Positions 35,135-46,705 of a stretch of 64,000 bases of DNA are shown one piece after another. The translations under genes and the position numbers were made by a program. The notes beneath the pieces were generated by a model. The model had not been told where the DNA came from. It made no database searches and was given only the letters and a program-made list of their open reading frames with translations. Each line of letters starts with the position of its first letter. Position 1 is the stretch's first letter. The stretch comes from Spirodela intermedia (lineage: Eukaryota > Streptophyta > Magnoliopsida > Alismatales > Araceae), in contig LR746269.1 of assembly GCA_902729315.2 (NCBI GenBank), forward strand, positions 5,859,501 to 5,923,500, read 5' to 3'.

Positions 35135-36134
35135 TCTTCTGACGGGAGTTGAGGATTGTGATGCCATGCAGGAGCAGCGCCACGCCCCGTTCGTCCCCGA
35201 ATTCAACCCTAGCAAAGAGAAGTCCCCCCGGCCCAAGCCGGTCATCTTCCACGACGGCCGCCTTGTCCCCCGGCCGACGCCGCTCACGGCGCTGCTGATC
35301 GTCCTCTGGATCCCCCTCGGCATCATCGCCGCCCTCGTCCGCATGCTCGTCGGCATCGTCGTCCCCCTCCGCTTCCACCCGCACCTCGCCCGCGCCTTCG
35401 GCGGCGACCTCGTCGTGCGGGGCCGCCCGCCGGCGGCGGCCACCGAAACCACCAGCGGCGTCCTCTTCGTGTGCACCCACCGCAGCCTCCTCGACCCCGT
35501 CGTTCTCTCCACGGTCCTCGGTTGCAACGTGCCCGCCGTCACCTACTCCATCTCCCGCCTCTCGGAGATCCTCTCGCCGATTCCCACCGTGAGGCTGTCC
35601 CGGGACCGGAAGGTGGACGCAGACCGAATCAAGGCCGAGCTGGCGAGGGGCGACCTCGTGGTCTGCCCGGAGGGGACGACTTGCAGGGAGCCCTTCCTGT
35701 TGCGATTCTCCGCACTCTTCGCCGAGTTGACCGACCGGATCGTCCCCGTGGCCATGAACTGCAAGGTGGGGCTCTTCCACGCGAGCACTGCCAGGGGGTG
35801 GAAGGCGCTCGATCCCATCTTCTTCTTCATGAACCCGCGGCCCATCTACGAGGTGACGTTCCTCGAGCAGCTCCCCCCGGAGGCGACGTGCGCCGCCGGG
35901 AAGAGCCCCCACGAGGTCGCCAACCACGTCCAGAAGATCCTCGCGGCGGCGCTGGGCTACGAGTGCACCACCTTCACCAGGAAGGACAAGTACGGTGTGC
36001 TCGCCGGCAACGACGGCACCGTGAAGCCCTTCTCCCTGGCCTCCGCTCCCGGCGGCGGGTGGCGGGGGCTGGGGATGGGGCTCTTGCACCGGCGAGGCCT
36101 CGACCGGGGGACCCCTCAGTCTCCATTAACCTGA
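34294..36134 (+). CDS. GPAT5: sn-glycerol-3-phosphate acyltransferase, GPAT5/7 type
   Basis: Two exons (34294-34848, 35172-36134) total 1518 nt for 505 residues. The N-terminal half is a HAD-like domain; its first motif reads ELEGALL in place of DxDGT, so phosphatase activity is unlikely, as known for the GPAT5/7 group but not GPAT4/6/8. Hydrophobic segments lie near residues 30-50 ([19 protein letters not shown]) and 222-250. The acyltransferase domain has HRSLLD at 288-293, the [15 protein letters not shown] block, [22 protein letters not shown] and [15 protein letters not shown]. This plant family uses acyl-CoA (omega-oxidised for suberin and cutin) to make sn-2 acylglycerols at the ER. 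Long blocks match Arabidopsis GPAT5, the suberin enzyme of root and seed coat. The extreme C-terminus diverges from it. The single intron carries long microsatellites. Confidence 0.93.
34858..34932. repeat. (CT)n-(TA)n array, left arm in GPAT intron
   Basis: CT repeats followed by TGTA/TCTA variants and TA repeats. Reverse-complementary in type to the array at 35068-35131 in the same intron. Confidence 0.85.
35068..35131. repeat. (TA)n-(GA)n array, right arm in GPAT intron
   Basis: About 30 bases of TA-rich repeat run into about 16 GA units, ending about 40 bases before the splice acceptor at 35171. Confidence 0.9.
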
Positions 36135-38093
36135 ATGCCCGCGATTCCAACAGAGAAAGAAGGGAAGGAGAGAGAGAATAAGCTGCATGTAATTGCTTAT
36201 CAGCTAATCGTCTGTGTCGTGTAATGTTGATACAAATTGTCATTTTCCCCTGCATGTAAATTACCTTGAAGATCTATGAAAACCCATTAATCAGCCCACG
36301 TACAGCCCCCCCGTCTTCATCCTTCCATACATTCCGTCCAACTCCTGCCTCTTAGTCCAGGAACACGTGCACGTGTGCATACGGCGACCACTGGCGGCTG
36401 TCCGTTTCGCCATGTGAAAGAGGAGGTGGGGGAAGAAAGTGGTCCAACCGACGAGCTGCCCCACGACCAGGAATTCGGGAGTCGCACGTGGCGAGATAGA
36501 GATATTCTGTCCGCCCAAAACACCCCCCAATCGGGCCGCTCGGGGCCGTCCGTTTGGATGAGCTAGTGGCTCATTGGACCGGCTGAGAGCGCGCTTCTCG
36601 TGATTCAGGAAGCGCGTCGACGGTCTCATGGAAACCGAAACTACCCGCAATGCTACCCGACAAATCCGCAAAAAAGATCACTTAATCCACGTGTACGTCA
36701 TCGACGGATGCCAGGGGGAGCTGTGGCGATCGCTTAGTTCTCGTCCCTCGGGGCCCACCATCAACGGGCCGGGCTGATACCGGGCCGGAACGCGGGCTCA
36801 TAAGGCCCGTGACTCTTCTGTCTGTTCGGCCACCGTGGACGAGGAGATCTTGGGAGTCTCGCCGGGCAAGCGGGCCGACAGCGAGGTCTGCGTGTGCGTG
36901 CGCATCAAAAAGATGACAACGGAGGAGAGAGGACTGACTGTAGAGAGAGAAAGATAAGAGATCTATGACTGTAGAGAGAGAAAGATTTGGTGAGCGTTTG
37001 CTGGCCCTCTCTCTCTCTCTCTACATATCCATTGACCCCCCCTCTTTCTTCCAATCTCTCCCCCTATCTCCGGTTCTCTTCCCTTCTTCCAAGATCTCTC
37101 TTCTCTTCCTCTCTCTGTCTCAGATTCTCAATCTTTGTTCCACTCTTTCTCTCTCTTTCTTTCCCCTCCCTGCGGCGGCCCTTTGGAGACCAGCTCGGAG
37201 GGCAGTGGGCGTTGTCCGGCTCGCAGAGGGAGGAGGCGGGGGGAGGAGAGAGGATTTCGACGAGCGCTGTTCATTTTTTATGGTGGAGACGGCATTAAAG
37301 GTCGGAATTTTATAAGGGAGGATGCGCCGGGTTCGGTATCGGAGAGGGACCGGCCGTCTGGCTCTTCCCGGCGGAAAGAGTCTCCGTTCTCGTAATGGCG
37401 CCACGGCGGGGCGGACCCCCCTCGCCCTTCAGATTCCCCTCCTCATTATTACCAACAGCAGTTCGGGAAGCGGGAGAGAAACTTAGAGAGAGAAACATGG
37501 AGAGAGAGAGATTGTCGTGGGGAGTGCTGCCGATGGGAGAGGCAAGCTCCCTGGGAGACGAGAGAAGTGGAACTGGAATGAGGACGGCGATGGCCTCCGT
37601 CCCTTCTTTCTCTATCTCTCTCTATCTCTCTCTCTGTCTCACTGAACTGAACTGCTGCACTGTATCTTGCCGGTCTTCCTCAGAGCTCCAGGAGCCTCAG
37701 AGTACGCACCGGGGAATCAACGAGGCCGTCGCCTGAAACTCCCAGAGGCAGAAGCGAAGGAAGAAGATGACAGAGACAAGGCGCAGACAGAAGAAATCGA
37801 TCGGATCGCCGAAATCTGAGTAGGAAATCCGTTGATTAACAGCTACCCTATGACACCGGGAAGCACACCGGGGAGATTCCACGGCGGCCTCTGCAAGATC
37901 CGTCCCCTCTCCATGGAGGAAGCAAAACCTCTCATAATCAGAGAGAAAACAAGAGAGAGAAAGGCAGTCATGGCCCGGAAATATATATAGAGATCAGCCG
38001 CCTCTCGCCCGGCCGCAGACGCTCCGCTCTTCTCTCTCTCCCCGTCTTTTTGAGGAAGAGAAAGGCGACGGCCAGCGCCGGCGGCAATCGTCG
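36135..38093. other. Intergenic between GPAT and RTFL genes
   Basis: Convergent spacer. GGGCCC/GGCCCG words occur near 36750-36810. CT-rich tracts at 37005-37025 and 37040-37170 and GA tracts near 37470-37512 dominate the rest. Open frames of up to about 125 codons here are low-complexity (Ser/Leu or Arg/Glu from CT/GA) and I do not believe them. The right end should contain the RTFL 3' UTR. Confidence 0.5.
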
Positions 38094-38345
38094 TCAGCAG
38101 TCGCGGTACTCCCGCCAGCAGATGAGCATGATGACGCACCGCCGCATGATGTAGAACCGGGCTCGCTGCTCCTTCACCAGGGAAGCGCACCGCCGGCTAA
38201 AAGAGCCTCCTTTCCGCAGAGCCCCGCACCCGCCGCCGAAGAAGCCACCGCCGCCGCCGCTTCGCCGGCTGCCGCCGCTGCAATTTCCGTACTCGCTCCC
38301 GCTACCTTTTGAGAGCTTCCAGTTCTCATCTCCCATAGCCTCCAT
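38094..38345 (-). CDS. ROTUNDIFOLIA-like/DEVIL small polypeptide
   Basis: Intronless 83-residue protein with a C-terminal RTFL/DVL domain of about 33 residues (RRCASLVKEQRARFYIMRRCVIMLICWREYRDC), the signature of this plant-specific family. The N-terminal half is a Gly/Ser-rich variable region with basic clusters, as usual. Family members are membrane-associated small proteins that restrict cell proliferation along the leaf and organ axis when overexpressed; their biochemical action is unsettled. A second in-frame ATG three codons later (38336) could also be used. A TATA-like element lies about 65 bp upstream on the same strand. Confidence 0.95.
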   Translation of the reverse strand: MEAMGDENWKLSKGSGSEYGNCSGGSRRSGGGGGFFGGGCGALRKGGSFSRRCASLVKEQRARFYIMRRCVIMLICWREYRDC

Positions 38346-38409
38346 TCCTCCTCCCTTCCCCTCCTCTCCCGAGCATCCCCAGGTCCTCTCTCTCTCTCTC
38401 TCTCGGGCT

Positions 38410-38418
38410 GGAATATAT
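38410..38418 (-). promoter_or_regulatory. TATA box of RTFL gene
   Basis: CTATATATTCC on the minus strand, about 65-70 bp upstream of the RTFL start codon, with a CT/GA tract between them. Confidence 0.5.
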
Positions 38419-39763
38419 AGGGGCGCCCCCGTGGACGACGGTCGTTTCTGTAGGAGTATGGGAGCGGGTCTTCCTCAGATTCAAGCAGCCCAATGATGAA
38501 TACCCAGTATGGGGTGGTCTCCATATTTCGTTCATAAAATAATCAATTCAAGAATCATTTGCTCTCAACTTAGATATTGCTCTTTTTTTCACTTAGTTAA
38601 TCGCGCGTAAATATCCATAAATCCCGTCTCCCTCCATCCATCCAGGCTCCCTCTCTCTCCTCGCGATCTCCGGTGCTCCTCTTCGAATATCAGCCGACTG
38701 TTTCAACCCGGCCATGGCCGTGGCCTTCATCGTCGTCCTCTACCTCCCGATTGTCGAGGAAATGTGAGGACGGTCGTGGACGGCGGCGGCGGCGGAGGCG
38801 GAGGAGGAGGAGGAGGAGGAGGAGGAGGAGGAGGCGGCAGCGGCGGCGGACGCTTCTTGTCTCCCCATTCCTGCCATCGTGGGAATAATTTAGGGCATCT
38901 GGGGACAAGTTGCCCGTCAACAGGCCTCCTGTTATGCCATTAAATATGACTTCACGAAGGGTGATCAATCACCATCAGCCAAGCCAGCTTGTTCTTCCCC
39001 TGTCGGGAGTTGATCATGCGGTGGACCTCTCCTCCCATTCCGTTTCCCTCTCTCCCTTTCTCCTCCCTTTCTCCTCCCTCCCTCCCTCCCTCTCCTCCCG
39101 TCGGAACGAGAGAGAGGGATCTAATCATCAGGCCCATTAGCGTCTCGTAGCAGGAATGGTTGTGCTGAGCTGATACTTTATGGGCCACGATTGTTGCCAT
39201 TTTAAGAGCCCATACGGGAATATGGGCTCGGCCCATGGAGGGGCACTCATGGGCTACGATCGGTTGTACACTCTAAATAGGGGTATAATTAAAATTATTA
39301 ATAATATCGTTTCCCCTATGAGGGTACAAAAATAATCATTCTGATTGCAGGTATCTAGAAAGACTAGGAAATGGGGAAATGAAAATGGGCATTTAACGCA
39401 TAATATAACTATTGGGGTTTAAAAATATATAAATATAAATTAAGGGGGGTAAAACTAGTTTTGTAGGGCAACCATTCAAACATGTTCCAACGGCTACCCC
39501 GTGGGCACACGTTTACATAAGCAGTACCCCCACCCAACTAACCACCTCCCTCCCTCTCTCTCTCTCTCTGGACTCTGCAAGCTCTGGGCTGGGTGACCGT
39601 TGCCGGCGGAGCTTCCTCTTCGGAGCCTACAGAAGACGAACCCAACTTCAGCCTCTCCGACCCTCTTCCTCCCTCCTTTTCTTCTTCCTTGGGCAGATCA
39701 TCTGGTCAACGTCTCCGGGTACACAGAGAGAGAGAGAGAGATAGAGATAGCGGTCCGCAGAGG
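38419..39763. other. Intergenic between RTFL and CCS52 genes
   Basis: Divergent spacer with promoters of both genes. A (GGC/GGA)n trinucleotide array at about 38780-38840 makes Arg or Gly homopolymer frames that are not genes. 39270-39460 is AT-rich. CT and GA tracts at 39552-39570 and 39725-39742 fall in the CCS52 leader. Site II-like GGCCCA words lie near 39130 and 39230. Confidence 0.5.
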
Positions 39764-42428
39764 ATGGATTCGAAGAAGACGCGCTTGAATCTGCCGGTAG
39801 GCATGGAGATGACTCTCCGCCTCGACACGCCGCCGCCGGCGTACTCTCCGGTGAAGACGTCGTCGCCATCGAAGACGACCTACAGCGACAGATTCATACC
39901 CTGCCGATCGTCCTCGAGGCTCCAGAACTTCGCGCTGGTGGAGATGCCGTCGCCGGTGAAGGAGGGGGGGAACGAGGTCTACTCGAGACTGCTGAGGGCC
40001 GAGCTCTTCGGGACGGACGCCATGACCTGCTCCCCATCTGGGCAAGCGTCCCCAATGAGCCCTAATAAGAATCTGTTCAGATTCAAGACGGATCACTCGG
40101 CCCCCAGCTCCCCGTTTCCCGGGGTGGCCTCGAGCAACGAAAGTGGAGTTCTTGGAGAGGTGTCGACCCCTCCGAAGGTGCCCAGAAAGATTCCGAAGAC
40201 GCCTCACAAGGTTACCAATCCAGATCCCTAATTTCCCAGTCATAATTAATCTTCCCGAGCCCGACCGAGGAGGAAGAAGCCTACTAACCACCGATCGGCC
40301 GTTTGCAGGTTCTCGATGCCCCCTCCCTGCAGGATGACTTCTACCTGAACCTCGTCGATTGGTCCTCACAGAACACCCTGGCCGTTGGGTTAAGCACATG
40401 CGTCTATCTCTGGTCTGCATCCACCAGCAAGGTACATCACCCATCAATCTGTGTACGTAGTCTTTGATCTACATCTGGTTCAGCAGCAAGAGGGGCGACA
40501 ACAGGACGATTGGTTGAATCCTTGATCCATCCTTCTAATGGTGGATTCAGCGTCAACGGGGAAAATCATTGAGAATCTTTGATCTCTCCGTCTTGCCCAT
40601 CATTCGAGCATTTCTGAAACTCTGAGAATGAGACGTTCCTGGTTCAGTTTGAGCTCTGCGCGTTTATCATGCTCTTCTCACGGCAACAGGTGACGAAGCT
40701 CTGCGATCTGGGCCCCCGCGACAGCGTCTGCGGCATCCAGTGGACTCGCGAAGGCTCTTACCTGGCCATCGGAACCAGCCTGGGGGAGGTTCAGGTATGC
40801 GCATAGAAATTATAATCTTCGATTAAACATGGGTGGGAACGCGTCAATTACCGTCGAATTGCAGCAGTGATCCAAAATATGCGATTATTCTTTTTACCTT
40901 CATCACCCGTTTATCTTGTTGTTTAATCATCTCTGGTGGCATTTTTGATCCTGCCCCGGCCCGAGTGAGGCTGGCAATTTAATGGGTCTGATTCCATTAT
41001 TCTCCATTGATTTTGAGCTGGAAGGCCCTGTGATCTTCGACTGTGGCAGATATGGGACAGCGCCCGGTGTAAGAGGATCAGGACGATGGGTGGGCATCAG
41101 ACGAGGGCCGGAGTCCTGGCGTGGAACTCCTGCATCCTGTCTTCCGGAAGCAGAGACAAGAACATCCTCCAGCATGATCTCCGCGTCTCGAGCGACTACG
41201 TCAGCAAATTCGTCGGCCATCGATCGGAGGTATCATCTGTGAATAAAACCCCGGTAATCGATGGCGTTTGAGGCGATTAGATCTTCCCCAAGAACGAGGC
41301 CTTTCTCATCATCTTTCTTTCCCTTCCCGTCGTGTTCCTCTGTCGTTTAGGTTTGCGGGTTGAAATGGTCGCATGACGACAGGGAGCTCGCTTCAGGCGG
41401 GAACGACAACCAGGTGGGAACCCTTCATCTCGCTTCGAAATGATCAGTGGACGACGATGATTGACTGTTTTTTTTCTCTCTTTCTGCGTTGATCGATCCT
41501 TGTTCTCCCTTCAAGGGCCGTCAAACTGAGATAATTATGATTTTTTGCTCCTTGTTGGTGAACCAGCTCTTGATTTGGAATCAGCACTCACAGCAGCCGA
41601 TCCACAGGCTGTCGGAGCACACGGCCGCCGTCAAAGCCATAACCTGGTCACCGCACCAGCACGGGCTCCTGGCGTCCGGCGGCGGAACCGCTGACCGGTG
41701 CATCCGGTTCTGGAACACCAAGAACGGCAGCCTGCTGAATTCGGTGGACACCGGGAGCCAGGTTCTCCTCCGCGTGTCTCTATTACCACTGGTTTCACCC
41801 ACAGAGATTTATCACACGTACCCTAATCGTCCATCTTCTTCCTCCAACTCCCTCAACGCCGCAGGTCTGCAATCTGGCATGGTGCAAGACTGTGAACGAG
41901 TTGGTTAGCACTCATGGGTACTCTCAGAACCAGATCATGGTGTGGAAATACCCCTCAATGGGGAAGGTAGCAGCCATAACTCAGCTCTTCTCCCATTACT
42001 TGCCTTCCACAATGATGAACGCATTTAGGGTTCCTACTCAGCAGCTGCCTCGGTTCTTTGTCCACAGGTAGCGACTCTCACTGGGCACACTCTACGAGTC
42101 CTCTATCTTGCTGTCTCACCCGATGGACAGGTAACCCCATCGTCTTTCTCTCACTCCCTCTCCCTCTCTACCCTCAGATTGATAGAACCCAAATGCCTTT
42201 TGTTGCAGACTATTGTGACCGGAGCGGGGGACGAAACACTCAGATTTTGGAACATCTTTCCTTCGATGAAAGCCCCGGTGAGTCACAAGTCCAAAGCATT
42301 GACTTCTCTTGCAAAATATCTCAATGGCCGTTGACCTTCGTGAGCGTATCTTTCTTCGTTTGGTTCCCTTTCAGGCTCCTGTGCGCGGCACGACGGCTTG
42401 GTCCCTCGGAAGAACGCACATCCGATGA
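39764..42428 (+). CDS. CCS52B: CCS52/FIZZY-RELATED (Cdh1) activator of the APC/C
   Basis: Ten exons (39764-40210, 40309-40431, 40690-40794, 41050-41229, 41351-41413, 41567-41761, 41865-41966, 42068-42130, 42209-42277, 42375-42428) total 1401 nt for 466 residues. The N-terminus has the C-box (DRFIPCR, 42-48) that docks on the APC/C, then the Cdh1-type motif [12 protein letters not shown], the [19 protein letters not shown] linker and seven WD40 repeats that recognise D-box and KEN degrons. The protein ends in the Ile-Arg tail (HIR) that binds APC3/CDC27. The [13 protein letters not shown]-terminus and CRSSSRL following the C-box match the CCS52B/FZR3 subgroup rather than CCS52A. It targets mitotic cyclins for ubiquitination, promoting cell-cycle exit or endoreduplication. 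Several TPP/SP sites before the WD40 domain could be CDK-phosphorylated. Confidence 0.95.
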
Positions 42429-45133
42429 GAAAGAGGAGCGTTGGGAGAGGGGGGGGGGGAGCATTGCGAAGTAGGAGAGATTCTTAGATCATTCATTGGT
42501 TGACTTGTAAATAATATCTAACTACGACGTGTCTTATCCATTGAACAACCGATCGGCGCCTTCCGCTGGAGGATTAGTGATGCGGGTGGCGCAGAAGAAG
42601 AGGGAGAAAAGGTTGATGAGGGTGTGAAAGGATCACGCTATTAACTCAAACCTTATTCAGGGTCTTTGACTTTCACACTTATATGACATTAAATTATTTC
42701 CAGTCATTAGATTCACGTACAAGTCAACATTTGAGTGACTCCAATCACTTGACGAGACAATGTCGTTGGGAAACAATAATGAGTGAATCCTATTTAATTT
42801 GATTTGTTATATGCTACTTAACCTTATGTATAAATCTCACTCTCTCTTGCTTCAGTGAATAACCTTGAGGAAGGGGGGTTGTTAGAGAGAGAGAGAGAGA
42901 GAGAAGGAAAAACAAGAAGAAAAAGATAGGTGGGTATGAGAAGCACGAGTGATGCTACTAGGGTTTAGTTGACTTGGACTTTTTGGATTCACGTTGGAGC
43001 ATGAAAAGAAAAAATGAAAATCAACTCACATCAAATTACATGGAACAATTAAAAACAATTGAAATATTTTCTATGACAATAGTATTTCATGTACCAACAT
43101 AGTTATTATCATCATGGCTAGATGAGCCAGCATTTTAGTCCAGATCCATACCATATATACATTTCTATGGTCTTCTACTGCATTGAAAACTTTGCAAACT
43201 TCCAATTATCAAATTTTCGGTCAGGTCTTATCTTAGGCATGAACAAATTATTCAAGATCTATTTTTGTACTTAGTTATGCTTGATAGGCTGGATTTTAGT
43301 ATTAGGTAAATCATAAATGCCACATTGATTATATGATCAGTGACATTGGTCGCTCGAGACATTAGCTGTACAAATACTTGTCTCATTAAAACTATAAATT
43401 TAATAATTAATATTTGATGAAGTTTTGATACTTGTCTTCCATTACATGATCTTCATGCACTGAAATGTCGAGCTTGAAATATTCCATTATTATGTAAGAT
43501 AAAACTTCATATATCAAACCATAAGCATTGATACACTACAGGACATTTATCTATCTTTCAATGTAAACTTGTATTGGAATATCAGTATCACACAATTTCA
43601 CAACACAAATTCTCATTTTAAAACATTAACCTAGATGTAACTTGCCCATTAGAACAATGTGGAATGACATTTTTGTCATCATGAATTTTTGCCAACTTCA
43701 AAACTTACTCAAAATTCCAAATCTCAGTGCATATTACCCTACCTCGGGTCGCAAACCTCAACATGCATTGCTAAAATGGTGAGAAAGCAAATACCAATGA
43801 CTCATTCAAATGGGTATCTCTCATGTGGTGAAGATGCTCCTGCAGGTCCACATTCTCATGAAGATGTGCAAAATATAGATGAAGTAGCTATTAATCATAG
43901 TGTTGAGGAGACACATGAATGTGTAACCACATCCATTCTAATATCAAAAGAATCTCATGAAAAAAATATATATAACAAAATCATAGGGATTATGGATGCG
44001 ATGATGCTAAGGTAATGACCTAATGTCAAATAAAACGTTTCACCATGCATGATAAAATGGTGATAATATCGACATATTTCAACCATTATGCCATTAAAGT
44101 GCTAGGAAGGACATTAAGTTTGTCTTGTCTAGCTTTATGAGTGGAACATATCTTAATCTCTTGAATAACCTTGGGACTGAAAATATATATTTACAAATGA
44201 TCGAGATATAGCTATTCAAGAGGATTATTTGCATTTTCCTTTTGTCATGGACCTTCCAATTGTGCTTGACTTGACAAAGCTCCTGTTGACCTCCACATTC
44301 ATGGTTTAGCCACCTATGTTGCTAACCGGTAGATACAAGGGTGTTGCTTATGAGTCCATTGAGACTTCATACCCACCAATCTTTAGCTCTCTCATTTGCA
44401 TATGACGATGGTTCAAACTCACAAAAAACCTTGACCCCCACTTGGGTAGATGATATTACATTCTTCAGTGTTTGGAAATATTACTAATATTACATTGTAG
44501 AAGCATACAATATATTATTCTAAAATGAAGATGTGAGAGAGAACAAGATTTTTGTAAGACCATAAGGCATGAAAGCCAAGCTTTGAGGTTTAAGGTTGGA
44601 ACTAATGAAAGCCTCCACCGGATCCAGCTTGGGATCTGTTTGGGTCTAGTTTCTCGCTGAATATTAGTTTATATTGGGTAGGAATTCATGAATTTATCTC
44701 GAAAATGCTGAAAATTGATTGTTTTTTAAATAATTACTTGGGATCTTGCCGGGTCTATTTTTCTCGCTGAATATTAGTTTATGTTGTTGAGGAATTCATG
44801 AATTTATGTCGGAACTGCTGAAAATTGTTTTTTTTTTTTTTAAATAATTACCAAAGTCGGTAACTGCCATGAAGATGAATAATGGGTGACCTTTCCTCGG
44901 CCAGAGGCCCAGTTGAAAGTCATTCCTGCCCAGGGGAAGATGGGTGACCTCTGTGCTCCTAGGAGTCGGTCTTTTGACGGTCAGGTTTAGATCCATCATC
45001 CTGGGCTAACGCTTTACCTCATTGGAAATGACGATATAACCCTCATCGATGGTATCCTCTCTCTCTCTCCATCTCTCTCGTGCACAGGCAGTCCGGGAGT
45101 TCCCTTCTGTGCCGCCTTCTTCAGCTCGAGGAC
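42429..45133. other. AT-rich gene-poor spacer, possible degraded transposon
   Basis: No gene supported. It is markedly AT-richer than its surroundings. A GA array is at 42886-42902. A decayed open frame at 43689-44015 (108 codons) has no recognised domain, and text around 44050-44400 reads like broken coding sequence with many stops, as in an old transposable element. A duplicated ~110-bp segment is listed separately. I found no terminal repeats or target-site duplication by eye. Confidence 0.4.
44630..44830. repeat. Tandem duplication of ~110 bp
   Basis: Two copies sharing CTCGCTGAATATTAGTTTAT and GAGGAATTCATGAATTTAT-type blocks, starting near 44632 and 44742 and each ending with GCTGAAAATTG followed by T-rich sequence. 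Identity is roughly 85% by eye. Confidence 0.8.
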
Positions 45134-46705
45134 ATGGCTTGTATCGTCACCATGAGCAGCCCCGCCTTGCAGGGTCCTCGTAATTCCTCCCCTTCGCTCC
45201 TCCGGTGCGGCCCGTCGAGGCCTTCAATGAGAAGGAACCAGGGGGTCCTCGCCGATACGTTCGGAACCCCCATCAGATGGCCCCAGACAAGTCTGGTTCA
45301 TCCCCGCGGAAAAATGGTACCCTAGATGTGCGGAATTCGCTCGTCCATGGACGAGCATACTACTCGTCTCCGATGTTACTGCTTTTCGTCACTTTCAATT
45401 CTTCCCGTACTCTGTGAGCGCAGAAGCACCGGCGAGCATGTTCAGAAGACGATTCCGAGGACAGGGGGGGGGCGATTCAAGAAGGTTACCGGCTCCTCCT
45501 CCTGCCCATTCCTTCCAGCGAGCCCTCTACTTATGGAATTTTCTCATATTTCTTTTCGCCGTTTTGTAGAGGAGGAGGTGAATGATTTGGGCGTCAAAGT
45601 GGCACTCTCCATGCTGAAATTTTACAAGAGTGAGATCGACTATCTCTCTTCCTCGTCGCTGCTTTCTCCCCTCCGTAAGGAACTTACCGGCGTGCTGATC
45701 TTGACCGGGTTCGGGCGTGAAGGGGAGATCTCGCCTCTGCTGCCTTCGAGCTGTCGATACGTCCCAACATGCAGCGAATACTCGATGCAGGCGTACAAGA
45801 AGTATGGTGTGGCCAAGGGCACCATTCTGACGGCTTGGCGTCTCTGCCGCTGCAATCCTCTCGGTAAACTCTGATTCGAGATTCATCTCGTCTGCCAGAA
45901 CAGATTGCCCTTGTTTTTCCCCGCCGTTTCCCATGATATTTCTGCCCACAAATCACCGACGACAGATGAGTTTTCTTCTCATGATTGGGAGTTCGAACCT
46001 GAACATGGACTGCGGCTGGAAGCCATGCAAGACGCCACAAGTTCTACCCTTCCCCGCTCCTCCTTCCTCCCACCCTGCAGTAACACAGACCACCCAGGAG
46101 AATGAGCAGGCTGAACTGTTATCCCCATCTCCTGAGATCCTGGAAGTCCCTTCTTTTTTAACAGGAATCACTGACAGTTCTAAATTATTCGGATTTTTCT
46201 GCTAAATGGGCAAAACTCAAATCCACCAGCGTTTTTTTTTTTGGGATTATTTTTTCCCCCTTTTTGGAATTAAGTTGTCTCCTTCCGTCATTAGTCATCA
46301 CGCATCAAGAATCTTGCAGTCCTTGTGCTTAGTGTCATCTGCCTCTCCCTATCTCTCTCTCCCCGGATTGGAGAGGTGGGGGGGTTGACTTGATGTCTGA
46401 CCTTGCCAAGCTTTTCAAAGGATGATGAGGGGATACAGCAGCCTCCCTCAGACACCACGAGGTCTCCCATTATTAGTTTCTAGCCTGTAACTTATAATCT
46501 TCACCGATGGCATCATTTTTTTTTTTATTTATTGCTAAGATTGATAATTCATCGAAGGAAGTCAACTCTGACCTTCATCGACTGCTCCTAGCTTTGACCT
46601 CGGTACCTGTGTTCTAATCGGGCTCTCTTTTAAACTGCAGGCGGATCTGGCTTTGACCCTCCTCGATGGTTTGACGAGGAGACCCCAACTGATCCCCAAC
46701 CCTAG
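45134..46705 (+). CDS. Plastid YidD-like (UPF0161) membrane-insertion protein
   Basis: Five exons (45134-45316, 45424-45484, 45570-45629, 45723-45863, 46641-46705) total 510 nt for 169 residues. The Ser/Pro/Arg-rich N-terminus suggests a chloroplast transit peptide. The conserved domain begins at EEVNDLGVKVALSMLKFYKR and continues EISPLLPSSCRYVPTCSEYS, then YGVAKGTILTAWRLCRCNPLG and GSGFDPPRWFDE, the full YidD/UPF0161 pattern with its cysteines and an amphipathic N-terminal helix. Bacterial YidD works beside the YidC insertase; plants retain a homologue (At3g09310-like) whose role is presumed to be with ALB3 in thylakoid protein insertion (inference). Exons 2 and 3 were chosen because only this pairing keeps phase and yields the acidic run EEEEVND. 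Exon 1 is the least certain. Confidence 0.88.

Noticed and set aside
35061-36089. 342-codon minus-strand frame opposite the GPAT exon
   Set aside because: Begins in a conserved acyltransferase exon read backwards and ends in microsatellite-coded SLSLSL/IYIYI text.
36965-37736. Plus-strand open frames of 103-116 codons between GPAT and RTFL
   Set aside because: Composed of CT-repeat Ser/Leu runs and Arg/Glu from GA repeats; no domain, no splice partners.
38770-38850. Arg- or Leu-homopolymer open frames
   Set aside because: Pure products of the GGC/GGA trinucleotide array read in different frames.
44796-44999. 67-codon minus-strand frame near the duplicated segment
   Set aside because: Starts outside and runs through a T-rich tract in the duplication; no similarity recognised.
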